Notes under the pieces: generated by a model | Told to the model about the DNA's origin: nothing | What the model saw: only the letters and a program-made list of their open reading frames with translations | Databases searched by the model: none | Shown here: positions 53,698 through 62,144 of the stretch, in pieces | How the letters are laid out: each line of letters starts with the position of its first letter | Position numbering within the stretch: the first letter of the stretch is position 1 | Program-made: the position numbers and the translations under genes | DNA from: Terrimonas_A sp051954695 | GTDB taxonomy: Bacteria > Bacteroidota > Bacteroidia > Chitinophagales > Chitinophagaceae | Assembly (NCBI GenBank): GCA_051954695.1 | Contig: JBQCHL010000014.1 | Span: 168,902 to 232,901, forward strand | DNA: 64,000 bases | Reading direction: 5' to 3'

Positions 53698-53726
53698 AAG
53701 CCTCCCGGAAGAATCCAGGGAGGCTT
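53698..53726. terminator. Bidirectional terminator between dipeptidase and glnN
   Basis: AAGCCTCCC (53698-53706) pairs with GGGAGGCTT (53718-53726). On the minus strand it is followed by TTTTTT, so it should terminate the glutamine synthetase transcript; the plus-strand T run is weaker (GTGTTTTC). Confidence 0.8.
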
Positions 53727-53750
53727 GTGTTTTCTCGTGTGTGATAAAGC

Positions 53751-55940
53751 TTATCTCAGGAAAAGCATTTCCCTGTACTTGGGCAAATACCATTCCTTAT
53801 CATCTACCAGCAGCTCGAGTTTGTCTACATGGTAGCGTATCTGATCAAAGAAAGTATCTTTCACTTGGCTTTGGTAAGCGATAGCTTTCGTGCGGGTGTC
53901 TTGTATAGCATTGCAGATCTTTCTTGCTTCAATCATTTTTTCAACCAGGTCGCTGGCTTTATTGATATGCTCGGAGATCTTGTCAAGTATTTGTTTCTGG
54001 TTGCTGTAAGCTGATTCAGGCAGGCCTACTGCTTTCAGGCCATTGATATTTTTAGCCAGCAGGTTCTGATAGCGGATAGCAGGAGGAAGAACATGGCTGG
54101 TTGCCAGTTCACCCATAATACGTCCTTCGATCTGAACTTTCTTGATATAGCTTTCCAGTTCGATCTCGTGACGCGCTTCCAGTTCTGAATGCGAATAGAT
54201 ATTATTGCTTTCAAACAGATGCTTGGCTTTTTCTGTAACCATTGCATCCAGCGCGAGCGGAGTGGTTTTAACATTGGGCAGGCCTCTCTTCTCTGCTTCT
54301 TTTTCCCATGATTCGCTATAGCCATCGCCTTCGAACAATACTTTTTCGCTGGCAACGATATATTCGCGGATCACGTGCATGATAGCGATCTCTTTCTTTT
54401 CTCCTTTTTCAATAAGGGCGTCTACGTCTTTCTTGAATTTTTTCAGTGTTTCAGCCATTACTGTGTTCAGGACAGTCATAGGGTTAGCGCAGTTGGCTGA
54501 AGAACCTACAGCGCGGAACTCGAATTTATTGCCGGTAAAAGCAAATGGGGAGGTCCTGTTGCGGTCGGTATTATCCATCAGCAGTTCAGGAATGCTTTTA
54601 TGGATATCGATCTTCAGCATGCTTTCATCCTGTTCGTCGAATTTGTCTCCTACTCTTTCTTTAACATCCTGCAACACTTTGGTGAGGTATTGACCGATGA
54701 ATACGGAGATGATAGCAGGAGGAGCTTCGTTGGCACCCAGACGGTGATCGTTGGGGGCTGAAGCAATAGACGCTCTCATCAGATCTGCATAATCGTGTAC
54801 CGCTTTAATGGTGTTTACGAAGAATGTCAGGAACATCAGGTTGGTCTTTGGCGTTTTGCCGGGAGCCAGGAGGTTTACACCGGTATCGGTGGCCATGCTC
54901 CAGTTGTTGTGCTTGCCGCTTCCATTGATGCCGGCAAATGGCTTTTCATGAAACAGCACACGGAGTTTATGACGGAGGGCTACTCTCGACATAATATCCA
55001 TCAGCAATGTATTGTGGTCAACAGCAAGGTTGATCTCTTCAAATATAGGGGCGCACTCAAATTGAGCTGGGGCTACTTCGTTATGACGGGTGCGCAGGGG
55101 AATACCAAGTTTGTAACATTCGGTCTCGTAGTCCCTCATGAATGCATACACTCTTTCAGGAATGGAACCAAAGTAATGGTCTTCCAACTGCTGGTTCTTG
55201 GCAGAGTTGTGTCCGAAAACAGTGCGTCCGCACATTACCAGGTCGGGACGTGCATTGAACATTGCTTCATCGATAATGAAATATTCCTGCTCCCATCCGA
55301 GTGTGGCAGATACTTTGGAAACATTTTTATCGAAATAATTACAAACATCAACAGCCGCTTTGTTCAGCGATTCAACGGCTTTCAGTAAAGGGGCTTTATA
55401 ATCCAGCGATTCGCCGGTATAAGAAACGAATGCAGTAGGGATGCAAAGTGTTTTGCCTTCTCCTATCTCCATAATGAATGCAGGAGAAGAGGGGTCCCAT
55501 GCTGTGTAACCGCGTGCTTCAAAAGTAGCGCGCAGACCACCACTGGGGAAAGAAGAAGCATCAGGTTCCTGTTGTATTAAAGAATCTCCTTCAAATTGCT
55601 CGATAGGAGTGCCGTCACTCTTAAGCGTAAAGAAAGAATCATGTTTTTCGGCAGTAGTACCTGTAAGTGGCTGAAACCAGTGTGTAAAATGGGTAACACC
55701 TTTACTTTCAGCCCAGGCACGGATGCCGGTGGCAATTTGATTGGCTACAGCCCGGTCAATTTTCTGGCCGGCTTTAATAGAGCCGATCAGGCTCTTATAA
55801 GCTTCATCACTTAAAAATTCACGGGCAGTTTTCAGGGTAAATACATTGCTGCCGAAAATGGCAGTGACTTTTTTAGAGCCCTCTACCTCAGTTGCCGGGG
55901 AAGCGTTCAGCTTGGAGATTGCGTTAAAACGAAGGGACAT
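53751..55940 (-). CDS. glnN: Glutamine synthetase type III
   Basis: A 729-residue GSIII, the large glutamine synthetase form common in Bacteroidota. The N-terminal GSIII-specific domain (FGSNVFTLKTAREFLSDEAYKSLIGSIKAGQKIDR) and the catalytic motifs RTRHNEVAPAQFE, HEKPFAGINGSGKHNNWS and NRTSPFAFTGNKFEFRAVGSSANCANP are present. It assimilates ammonium from glutamate and ATP. The frame opens at 55961; MSLRFNAISKLNA at 55940 is preferred. GSIII is not regulated by adenylylation; no GlnB gene is nearby. Confidence 0.95.
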   Translation of the reverse strand: MSLRFNAISKLNASPATEVEGSKKVTAIFGSNVFTLKTAREFLSDEAYKSLIGSIKAGQKIDRAVANQIATGIRAWAESKGVTHFTHWFQPLTGTTAEKHDSFFTLKSDGTPIEQFEGDSLIQQEPDASSFPSGGLRATFEARGYTAWDPSSPAFIMEIGEGKTLCIPTAFVSYTGESLDYKAPLLKAVESLNKAAVDVCNYFDKNVSKVSATLGWEQEYFIIDEAMFNARPDLVMCGRTVFGHNSAKNQQLEDHYFGSIPERVYAFMRDYETECYKLGIPLRTRHNEVAPAQFECAPIFEEINLAVDHNTLLMDIMSRVALRHKLRVLFHEKPFAGINGSGKHNNWSMATDTGVNLLAPGKTPKTNLMFLTFFVNTIKAVHDYADLMRASIASAPNDHRLGANEAPPAIISVFIGQYLTKVLQDVKERVGDKFDEQDESMLKIDIHKSIPELLMDNTDRNRTSPFAFTGNKFEFRAVGSSANCANPMTVLNTVMAETLKKFKKDVDALIEKGEKKEIAIMHVIREYIVASEKVLFEGDGYSESWEKEAEKRGLPNVKTTPLALDAMVTEKAKHLFESNNIYSHSELEARHEIELESYIKKVQIEGRIMGELATSHVLPPAIRYQNLLAKNINGLKAVGLPESAYSNQKQILDKISEHINKASDLVEKMIEARKICNAIQDTRTKAIAYQSQVKDTFFDQIRYHVDKLELLVDDKEWYLPKYREMLFLR

Positions 55941-56077
55941 AAATTTTCTAGTTTTAAGCAAAGCAAAGCAATTAGAAGATTTACGCCAATTTTTTTTGGT
56001 TAATCTGAGTTTTTGGGTTGAAAATGTGGAAAAATCTAAAAAAATAAGGAGGTGCTACCCTGTTTTTTTCGATTTGG

Positions 56078-57376
56078 TTAATATTTATTTGAATTATTTA
56101 TTTTTATAATGTTGCTGAAAGACAGTATTGGAAGCTTTTTCCAGTCAATGCAGGCTGCTATGATGGGGACCAATAGCGGCAGTGCAATGCTCCTGTACCG
56201 TACAATAGCTCCCAGGTTATTGACGCTGAATCCAATGGTCACTAAAAGCGACAAGGCAAAGAAAATGCAGAAATAGATCAGCTTCCGGTCTTTTATTACA
56301 CCCTTTTTACGCCAGATAAGAAAGGCAAGGAATAGTAATATCAGTAATAATATCTCTACTGCGGCCGCCATAGAGAACAAATGGTGAATATCGCTCGGGT
56401 AAGGACGGAAAGCAGAAAGTGTGATGGCTTGTGGTGCATTGATCAGGAAGCTAAGCGCATCGGGCTTCAATTCACTGATGGGAATGCTGCTGTTGCCGGC
56501 AAGTGTCAGGAAAGCCTGTTGCTTGTCGACCACTGCCTGCGGAAAATCCAGTTTTGGGAAAATATATCGCAGGCAAAAAAACAAAATGGCGGCTATGCTA
56601 TATACTGCACCAAAGCAAGCCAGTTGATGACGGGGCCAACGGCTGGCCAACAACCAGGCAATAATTGCAGGAGCGATCAGTATGAGCAGGAAATTCCGCA
56701 GCAGGAGGAACAGGAATATACCCAGGAGAATACCCAGCCATCTTTTCAACGGCCATTTTTTTTCCTGCAATGCAAAATATACATGATACATAATGAGGCA
56801 AAGGCCAAGAAAAAGCAGACCTTCTTTATGAAGGCCGGATGCCCAGTATAAAAAGGATGGCACAAAAAATATAGCGATCAGTACGATGATCTTTTCCTGC
56901 GGGAACACTTCTTTCATCACCCTGTACAGTGCAATGGGGCCGAATAAAGTGATGTAAGAGTAAAAGATCACATTTACATAATAGTTCCCCATGCTGAAAA
57001 TGTCGAAAATGGACAATACTTTGATGAAGATCATTGATTTCAGATCATTCCAATAGGAGTTGTAGGAACCGAAGAATTCCCCCAGGTCTTCACCTGACCG
57101 GGCTGCGGGAAGAAGGCTGCTGAAATATTCGTGAGGATTGGTGGTCAGCAGTTTCAGCTCTTCAATGGATTGATAATGATACGACCAGGTATCCACCATT
57201 TTTGCATAACTGCCATAATAAATACCGATCCAGCCATAAAAGATGCCCGCAATTACTTTTACCAGGAAAAGAATGACCAACTGATCCTTATTTAGGCCTG
57301 CATGATTAAAAAAACGGGTCCTGGTAACCAGCCACGCAAATACGACGAGATAGACAACAAAGAGAAGGTACTCCAA
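56078..57376 (-). CDS. Polytopic inner-membrane protein, function unknown
   Basis: A 432-residue integral membrane protein with around ten predicted membrane helices (for example VVYLVVFAWLV, VILFLVKVIAGIFYGWIGIYYG, ILLGIFLFLLLRNFLLILIAPAIIAWLL, LLLILLFLAFLIW). A periplasmic loop near residue 60-110 contains DTWSYHYQSIEELKLL. The arrangement resembles polysaccharide polymerases or EpsG-like glycosyltransferase-related membrane proteins, but no diagnostic motif is present. It is divergent from purL, 82 bp away. 55941-56077 holds no gene. Confidence 0.7.
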   Translation of the reverse strand: MEYLLFVVYLVVFAWLVTRTRFFNHAGLNKDQLVILFLVKVIAGIFYGWIGIYYGSYAKMVDTWSYHYQSIEELKLLTTNPHEYFSSLLPAARSGEDLGEFFGSYNSYWNDLKSMIFIKVLSIFDIFSMGNYYVNVIFYSYITLFGPIALYRVMKEVFPQEKIIVLIAIFFVPSFLYWASGLHKEGLLFLGLCLIMYHVYFALQEKKWPLKRWLGILLGIFLFLLLRNFLLILIAPAIIAWLLASRWPRHQLACFGAVYSIAAILFFCLRYIFPKLDFPQAVVDKQQAFLTLAGNSSIPISELKPDALSFLINAPQAITLSAFRPYPSDIHHLFSMAAAVEILLLILLFLAFLIWRKKGVIKDRKLIYFCIFFALSLLVTIGFSVNNLGAIVRYRSIALPLLVPIIAACIDWKKLPILSFSNIIKINNSNKY

Positions 57377-57425
57377 CAGCAGTTGTTTTGTTGCACAAAA
57401 TAGACATTTACTACCACTCTTTCCT

Positions 57426-57433
57426 TAATTTTG
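57426..57433 (+). promoter_or_regulatory. Candidate -7 element of purL
   Basis: TAATTTTG fits TAnnTTTG, 25 bp before the ATG at 57459. No TTTG at the proper distance upstream. Confidence 0.4.
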
Positions 57434-57458
57434 CGGCTTCTCCAATCAACCCCTTTAC

Positions 57459-59687
57459 ATGGAAATAACAGCAAAAACCGCACAGCAACTCAGGCTTACA
57501 GAAGAAGAGTTTGAACTGATCAAAAAAAAATTGGGTCGTACCCCTAACTTCAATGAGCTCTGCGCTTTCAGCGGCATGTGGAGCGAACACTGCAGTTATA
57601 AGAATTCCATTAAATGGCTTAAAACCCTTCCCCGCGAAGGTGGAAGAATGCTTGTAAAAGCAGGAGAGGAAAATGCCGGGTTGATGGATATCGGCGACGG
57701 CCTTGGCGTAGTATTCAAGATCGAATCGCATAATCACCCTTCTGCTATTGAACCATTCCAGGGCGCAGCCACTGGGGTGGGAGGTATTCACAGGGATATT
57801 TTTACGATGGGGGCCCGTCCTATCGCTTCGCTGAACTCATTACGTTTTGGCAACCTTGAAGAAGATAAAACACAACATCTTTTATCCGGCGTGGTGCACG
57901 GCATTGGCCATTATGGCAACTGCTTTGGTGTGCCTACTGTTGGTGGTGAAATATATTTTGATCAATGCTACCATACCAATCCTCTTGTAAATGCTATGAG
58001 CGTTGGTATCGTGAAAGCAGGAGAAACAGTTTCTGCTACCGCCCTTGGTAAAGGAAATCCCGTGATGTTTGTTGGCAGTGCAACCGGTAAAGACGGTATC
58101 GGCGGGGCATCTTTTGCTTCAGCAGATATTACTGCGGAGAGTGCACAGGATCTGCCCGCAGTGCAGGTAGGTGATCCATTCCAGGAAAAGAAATTGCTGG
58201 AAGCCTGCCTGGAAGTGATCCAGACCGGTGCTGTTGTAGGCATGCAGGACATGGGAGCTGCAGGTATCATCTGCTCTACTGCCGAAATGAGTGCCAAAGG
58301 CGGAGTGGGAATGAGGATTGACCTGGATAAAGTGCCAACACGCCAGAGCCAGATGAAAACATGGGAATTGCTCCTGAGCGAAAGCCAGGAAAGAATGCTG
58401 CTGGTAGCACAGAAAGGAAAAGAACAGGAAGTACAAAAAGTGTTTGAAAAATGGGACCTGCCCTGCTCAGTGATCGGTGAAGTAACAGAAGATGGCATCC
58501 TGGAGTTTTATATGAATGGAGAACTGGAAGCATCCCTGCCTGCAGAGGAACTCGTGCTCGGTGGTGGTGCTCCGCAATATGACAGGGAATACCGTGAACC
58601 AAAATATTTGGGAGAGATAAAAAAATTCAAGGCAGACAGTGTGCCAGTACCGGAAGATCTGAGAGCAGTAGCGGAAAAGATCATCAGCCTGCCTTCCATC
58701 GCATCCAAGCGCTGGATATACACGCAATATGATAGCATGGTCGGCACTGTTAATACATCTACTAACACGCCTACCGATGCAGCAGTAGTAGCAGTGAAAG
58801 GAACAACTAAAGGCCTTGCTGTTACAACCGACTGCAATAGCCGCTATGTATATGCCGACCCATATAAAGGCGCGATGATTGCGGTTAGTGAAGCAGCCCG
58901 CAATATTGTTTGCAGCGGAGGACAGCCATTAGGCGTTACCAATTGCCTGAACTTTGGTAATCCTTATGATCCGGAAGTGTATTATCAATTTGTGCATGCT
59001 ATTAAAGGAATGGGAGATGCCTGCCGCCGCTTCGATACACCGGTTACAGGAGGTAACGTGAGCTTCTATAACCAGAATCCTGATGGTCCTGTTAACCCAA
59101 CCCCAACTATCGGTATGGTAGGATTGCTGGAAGACATCCGTGAAAAAATGACGCTCGACTTCAAGGAAGAAGGCGATATCATTTACCTGATCGGTAATAT
59201 CACCAACGATATCAATTCATCTGAATACCTGCACCGCATACAGGGAGTGAAATATTCACCTGCCCCACATTTTGAACTGGAAGAAGAGTATGCACTGCAG
59301 CAGCAACTGGCTTCTTTGATTACAAAAAAACTGGTGCGTTCCGTTCATGATATCAGTGAAGGCGGATTATTTGTTACGCTCAGTGAGAGTGGCTTCAATC
59401 GTGGGCTTGGATTCTCCGTGTTAAGCAAAGGTGGTATAAGAAAAGATGCATTCCTTTTTGGTGAAGGGCAAAGCCGTGTAGTGGTAAGCGTGGCACTGGA
59501 AAATGTGAAACAGTTTGAAGCATCGCTGAAAGTTCCTTTTGAAAAGATCGGTGTGGTAAGCAGCGGGGAAGTAGCAGTGGATGGGGAGTTCTGGGGCACG
59601 ATCGATTGGTGGAAAGAGCAATATGATACAGCAATTGAAAATTACCTGGCAAAAGAAGACGCGGGCTCTGCGCTTAGTTCTATTTAG
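57459..59687 (+). CDS. purL: Phosphoribosylformylglycinamidine synthase II (short PurL)
   Basis: A 742-residue AIR-synthase-type enzyme of the short class that needs separate PurQ and PurS. FSGMWSEHCSYKNS, ESHNHPSAIEPFQGAATGVGGIHRDIFTMGARP, VGDPFQEKKLLEACLE and DMGAAGIICSTAEMSAKGGVG are typical. It converts FGAR to FGAM in purine synthesis. Its stop is followed directly by element A copy 3. Confidence 0.95.
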   Translation: MEITAKTAQQLRLTEEEFELIKKKLGRTPNFNELCAFSGMWSEHCSYKNSIKWLKTLPREGGRMLVKAGEENAGLMDIGDGLGVVFKIESHNHPSAIEPFQGAATGVGGIHRDIFTMGARPIASLNSLRFGNLEEDKTQHLLSGVVHGIGHYGNCFGVPTVGGEIYFDQCYHTNPLVNAMSVGIVKAGETVSATALGKGNPVMFVGSATGKDGIGGASFASADITAESAQDLPAVQVGDPFQEKKLLEACLEVIQTGAVVGMQDMGAAGIICSTAEMSAKGGVGMRIDLDKVPTRQSQMKTWELLLSESQERMLLVAQKGKEQEVQKVFEKWDLPCSVIGEVTEDGILEFYMNGELEASLPAEELVLGGGAPQYDREYREPKYLGEIKKFKADSVPVPEDLRAVAEKIISLPSIASKRWIYTQYDSMVGTVNTSTNTPTDAAVVAVKGTTKGLAVTTDCNSRYVYADPYKGAMIAVSEAARNIVCSGGQPLGVTNCLNFGNPYDPEVYYQFVHAIKGMGDACRRFDTPVTGGNVSFYNQNPDGPVNPTPTIGMVGLLEDIREKMTLDFKEEGDIIYLIGNITNDINSSEYLHRIQGVKYSPAPHFELEEEYALQQQLASLITKKLVRSVHDISEGGLFVTLSESGFNRGLGFSVLSKGGIRKDAFLFGEGQSRVVVSVALENVKQFEASLKVPFEKIGVVSSGEVAVDGEFWGTIDWWKEQYDTAIENYLAKEDAGSALSSI

Positions 59688-59891
59688 GCGTTGACCGTTG
59701 ACCGAATTTCTACGGAACAGTAGTTTTTTGCCATTGTCACCCCGGCCCTGGTTCAGGACACTTACAAGTTTAAAGAATATAAGAGCCTGGGTCTCCTCAA
59801 CGTTGGGGAGACCCAGGCTCTTAGTGTACTATACCTCTTATCTCACTAAACCAGGGCCGGGGTGACAATGGCAAAGGCTTTCGGTCAACGC
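59688..59891. repeat. Element A copy 3: complete, with 27-bp perfect arms
   Basis: The outer arms at 59727-59753 and 59849-59875 are perfect inverted repeats over 27 bp. They enclose a 17-bp hairpin TAAGAGCCTGGGTCTCC (59780-59796) / GGAGACCCAGGCTCTTA (59807-59823). A further 10-bp pair GTTGACCGAA (59698-59707) / TTCGGTCAAC (59880-59889) lies at the ends. The element fills the gap from the purL stop to 8 bp before the proC stop, in the opposite orientation to copy 1. Confidence 0.92.
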
Positions 59892-59898
59892 TTCCCCC

Positions 59899-60693
59899 TC
59901 AATCCTTCGCAATCTTCTTATAACTCGCCACAACCCCTCTTATCAGCGAAGAGCTGAATCCCTGATGTTCCATTTCATTCAGGCCGGCGATAGTGCATCC
60001 TTTAGGAGTGGTTACTTTATCAATTTCCTGTTCGGGATGGGAGCCTTTTTGCAATAATAATTCGGCTGCGCCTTTAACGGTTTGCGCAGCAATAAGCGAA
60101 GCCGTTGTTGCATCAAAACCTATTTCAATACCGCCCTGGATATTGGCCCGGATATAACGCATGGCATAAGCCGTGCCGCAGGCGCCAAGAATAGTTGCCG
60201 CTTCCATCAGCTTTTCATCAATGGTCACCACTTTGCCAAGCGTGCTGAACAGTTCATTTACATATTTAACGGTAGCCGTATCGGCATCCTTACTGCAGAT
60301 GCAGGTCATACTTTCCTGGATGGCGATGGCGGTATTGGGCATGGCCCTGAAATAAGCTATTCTTTTCTTTATCAATCCTTCCATATCGCTGATCAATACG
60401 CCGGTTACAACGGAGATCAGTATTTTATTTCCGTTCAGTTCTTTTTTTATTGAATTCAATACTTCTGACACCTGGAATGGTTTAACAGCAAGGATAATGA
60501 TCTCACTTTTACTAACGGCTGCGGGATTATCATCCATTACCTGGACGCCTTTTTCTTTTAGTGATTTTAATGTGGAGATATTACGTTTGGTAACGATCAG
60601 TTCGCTGGCTTTACTGAAATGGCTGTTCAGTAACCCTTCTGCAATGGCTACACCCAGATTTCCTCCGCCGATGATGGCGATACGCTTGCCCAT
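59899..60693 (-). CDS. proC: Pyrroline-5-carboxylate reductase
   Basis: A 264-residue NAD(P)H-dependent enzyme for the last step of proline synthesis. The Rossmann start KRIAIIGGGNLGVAIAEGLL, IILAVKPFQVSEVL, ISVVTGVLI, YFRAMPNTAIAIQESMT and the C-terminal GAAELLLQKGSHPEQEIDKVTTPKGCTIAGLNEMEHQGFSSSLI are family hallmarks. It converges with purL across element A copy 3. Confidence 0.94.
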   Translation of the reverse strand: MGKRIAIIGGGNLGVAIAEGLLNSHFSKASELIVTKRNISTLKSLKEKGVQVMDDNPAAVSKSEIIILAVKPFQVSEVLNSIKKELNGNKILISVVTGVLISDMEGLIKKRIAYFRAMPNTAIAIQESMTCICSKDADTATVKYVNELFSTLGKVVTIDEKLMEAATILGACGTAYAMRYIRANIQGGIEIGFDATTASLIAAQTVKGAAELLLQKGSHPEQEIDKVTTPKGCTIAGLNEMEHQGFSSSLIRGVVASYKKIAKD

Positions 60694-60804
60694 AATTTAT
60701 TTTTGATAAAGATAATGGATGCAAATTTTCTTTTTCGCGAATAAAAGCGATTCGTAGGGATCATGCCTCTATTCTCCGCATTTTGTAATACAATCTGAGG
60801 ATAT

Positions 60805-61884
60805 TTAATAGATATGGCCGTTCTCCATATCCAATTGATATACCTGCCAGTTAATAATATCTTTTCGGAAATTATTAATGTATAGATCAGTCCCTCCAAA
60901 AATGAGATTAGGCCCTACAGTAGGTACAGATATGATTTTGCTTTTTAGACGGTTAGTTCCATACATGAAGAACCCATTTTCATTTCGCTGTAGTTTGAAA
61001 AAATGGCGGTCTGAAAAAATATACCTGTCCCTACCATCGCAATAACCCCATGCTTCGACAAAAACAGAATCTTTGCCTTTCTGATTTTGCAGATGTATAC
61101 TGGTAGTGCCTCTTTTTGTTTTTACAACAAATGGGATGTTTAGCGGCTTATTCTGGGTAAAATCCTCAAAACTACGATAAACTCCTTTGATTGGTGTTTC
61201 CTGCAAAGCAGGGATCTGAAATCGGTTTTCATTATAAATGGTAACATCGTATTGGGATAAGCGTTTCCCATTTTGCCTGACTTGTTCCCAGTTCAGGTTA
61301 CTTATCCGTTTAATACTGGCAACAACTGCCTGTTCGAGATAGGTATGCCCAGCCGTCCAGACAGTAGGATTGCCATAAAAAGTAGTATCAAAACGATAAA
61401 ACGGAATAAATATATCCTCTTGCTGACCATAAAACTCAGCTTTAAAAAGCACTCCGGATTTTTCTTCAATTTGTACGCGGGATATTCCGTTTACCCGCCT
61501 GTCGTCTATCAGAATTGCGTCTGTAAGTTGTAATTTTTTGATATAGCAATGAAGGGTCAGATTTTGTGGATTATCTGTAGAAGGGATAATCAGTTTAGCA
61601 TAATAATCGGTGACGGCTTTCTCAATACCATCCTTCAAACGCAAGCGTAATATTGTATTATCTGTTGTTTTTATGAAACCAATATTAGTAGTGTCATACC
61701 TGCAATCATGAACTACAATAGCATTAAACGGTATACTAACTTTCTGTTCAGGCTGATTTAAGTCGATTATCCGGGTCTTTATTTTTTGATAGTCGATCGG
61801 GTCAATATTTTTCTGACCATAACAAGGGGCAGTTGCGTAAAAAAGTATTAATAAACAATTAATAAGATTTATTCGGATATGCAT
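60805..61884 (-). CDS. Exported protein of unknown function
   Basis: A 359-residue protein with a signal peptide (about 1-23, LINCLLILFYATAPCYG). Beta-rich, with no recognised domain; features include FNAIVVHDCRYDTTNIGFI, RVQIEEKSGVLFKAEFYGQQEDIFIPFYRFD and DRHFFKLQRNENGFFMYGTN. The pattern suggests a single-copy envelope protein of Bacteroidota. The frame opens at 61953, but the signal peptide begins at 61884. It is read from its own unit, 111 bp upstream of proC on the same strand. Confidence 0.6.
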   Translation of the reverse strand: MHIRINLINCLLILFYATAPCYGQKNIDPIDYQKIKTRIIDLNQPEQKVSIPFNAIVVHDCRYDTTNIGFIKTTDNTILRLRLKDGIEKAVTDYYAKLIIPSTDNPQNLTLHCYIKKLQLTDAILIDDRRVNGISRVQIEEKSGVLFKAEFYGQQEDIFIPFYRFDTTFYGNPTVWTAGHTYLEQAVVASIKRISNLNWEQVRQNGKRLSQYDVTIYNENRFQIPALQETPIKGVYRSFEDFTQNKPLNIPFVVKTKRGTTSIHLQNQKGKDSVFVEAWGYCDGRDRYIFSDRHFFKLQRNENGFFMYGTNRLKSKIISVPTVGPNLIFGGTDLYINNFRKDIINWQVYQLDMENGHIY

Positions 61885-61940
61885 GAAAAAATAACTTTGA
61901 TAGTGTAAAATCCTAGTTTTCCACAAAAAAAAAGTAAGAT

Positions 61941-61971
61941 TTTCAGACCCCAAAAAATTGGCTTAGCTTTG
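61941..61971 (+). promoter_or_regulatory. Candidate pyrG promoter with a long leader
   Basis: TTTC (61941-61944) and TAGCTTTG (61964-61971) are 19 bp apart. The ATG is at 62145, so the leader would be about 165 bases; it contains an A/T hairpin TTTTTTTGTAAAAAAA (62110-62125). Confidence 0.45.
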
Positions 61972-62144
61972 CATGACCTCCCGGAAATTTTCTTGCATTA
62001 TCTCTTTCCGATGGTCAAATGGGGCGGGACAAATTTCAATAAGTTTTATTTAAATCGGTTCTCATAGTAAAATAAACAGTAATGTTTCGGCAAGCTGTTA
62101 TTGGCCTCTTTTTTTGTAAAAAAAGTAGAAAAAAATGACCATTT

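Noticed and set aside
54795..55388. A 197-codon plus-strand frame inside glnN
   Set aside because: It is antisense to a full-length glutamine synthetase III and has no coding signals of its own.
59688..59891. Element A as the inverted-repeat ends of an insertion sequence
   Set aside because: The space between the arms is under 100 bp and holds only a hairpin; no transposase frame is present in or next to any copy. A non-autonomous element stays possible.
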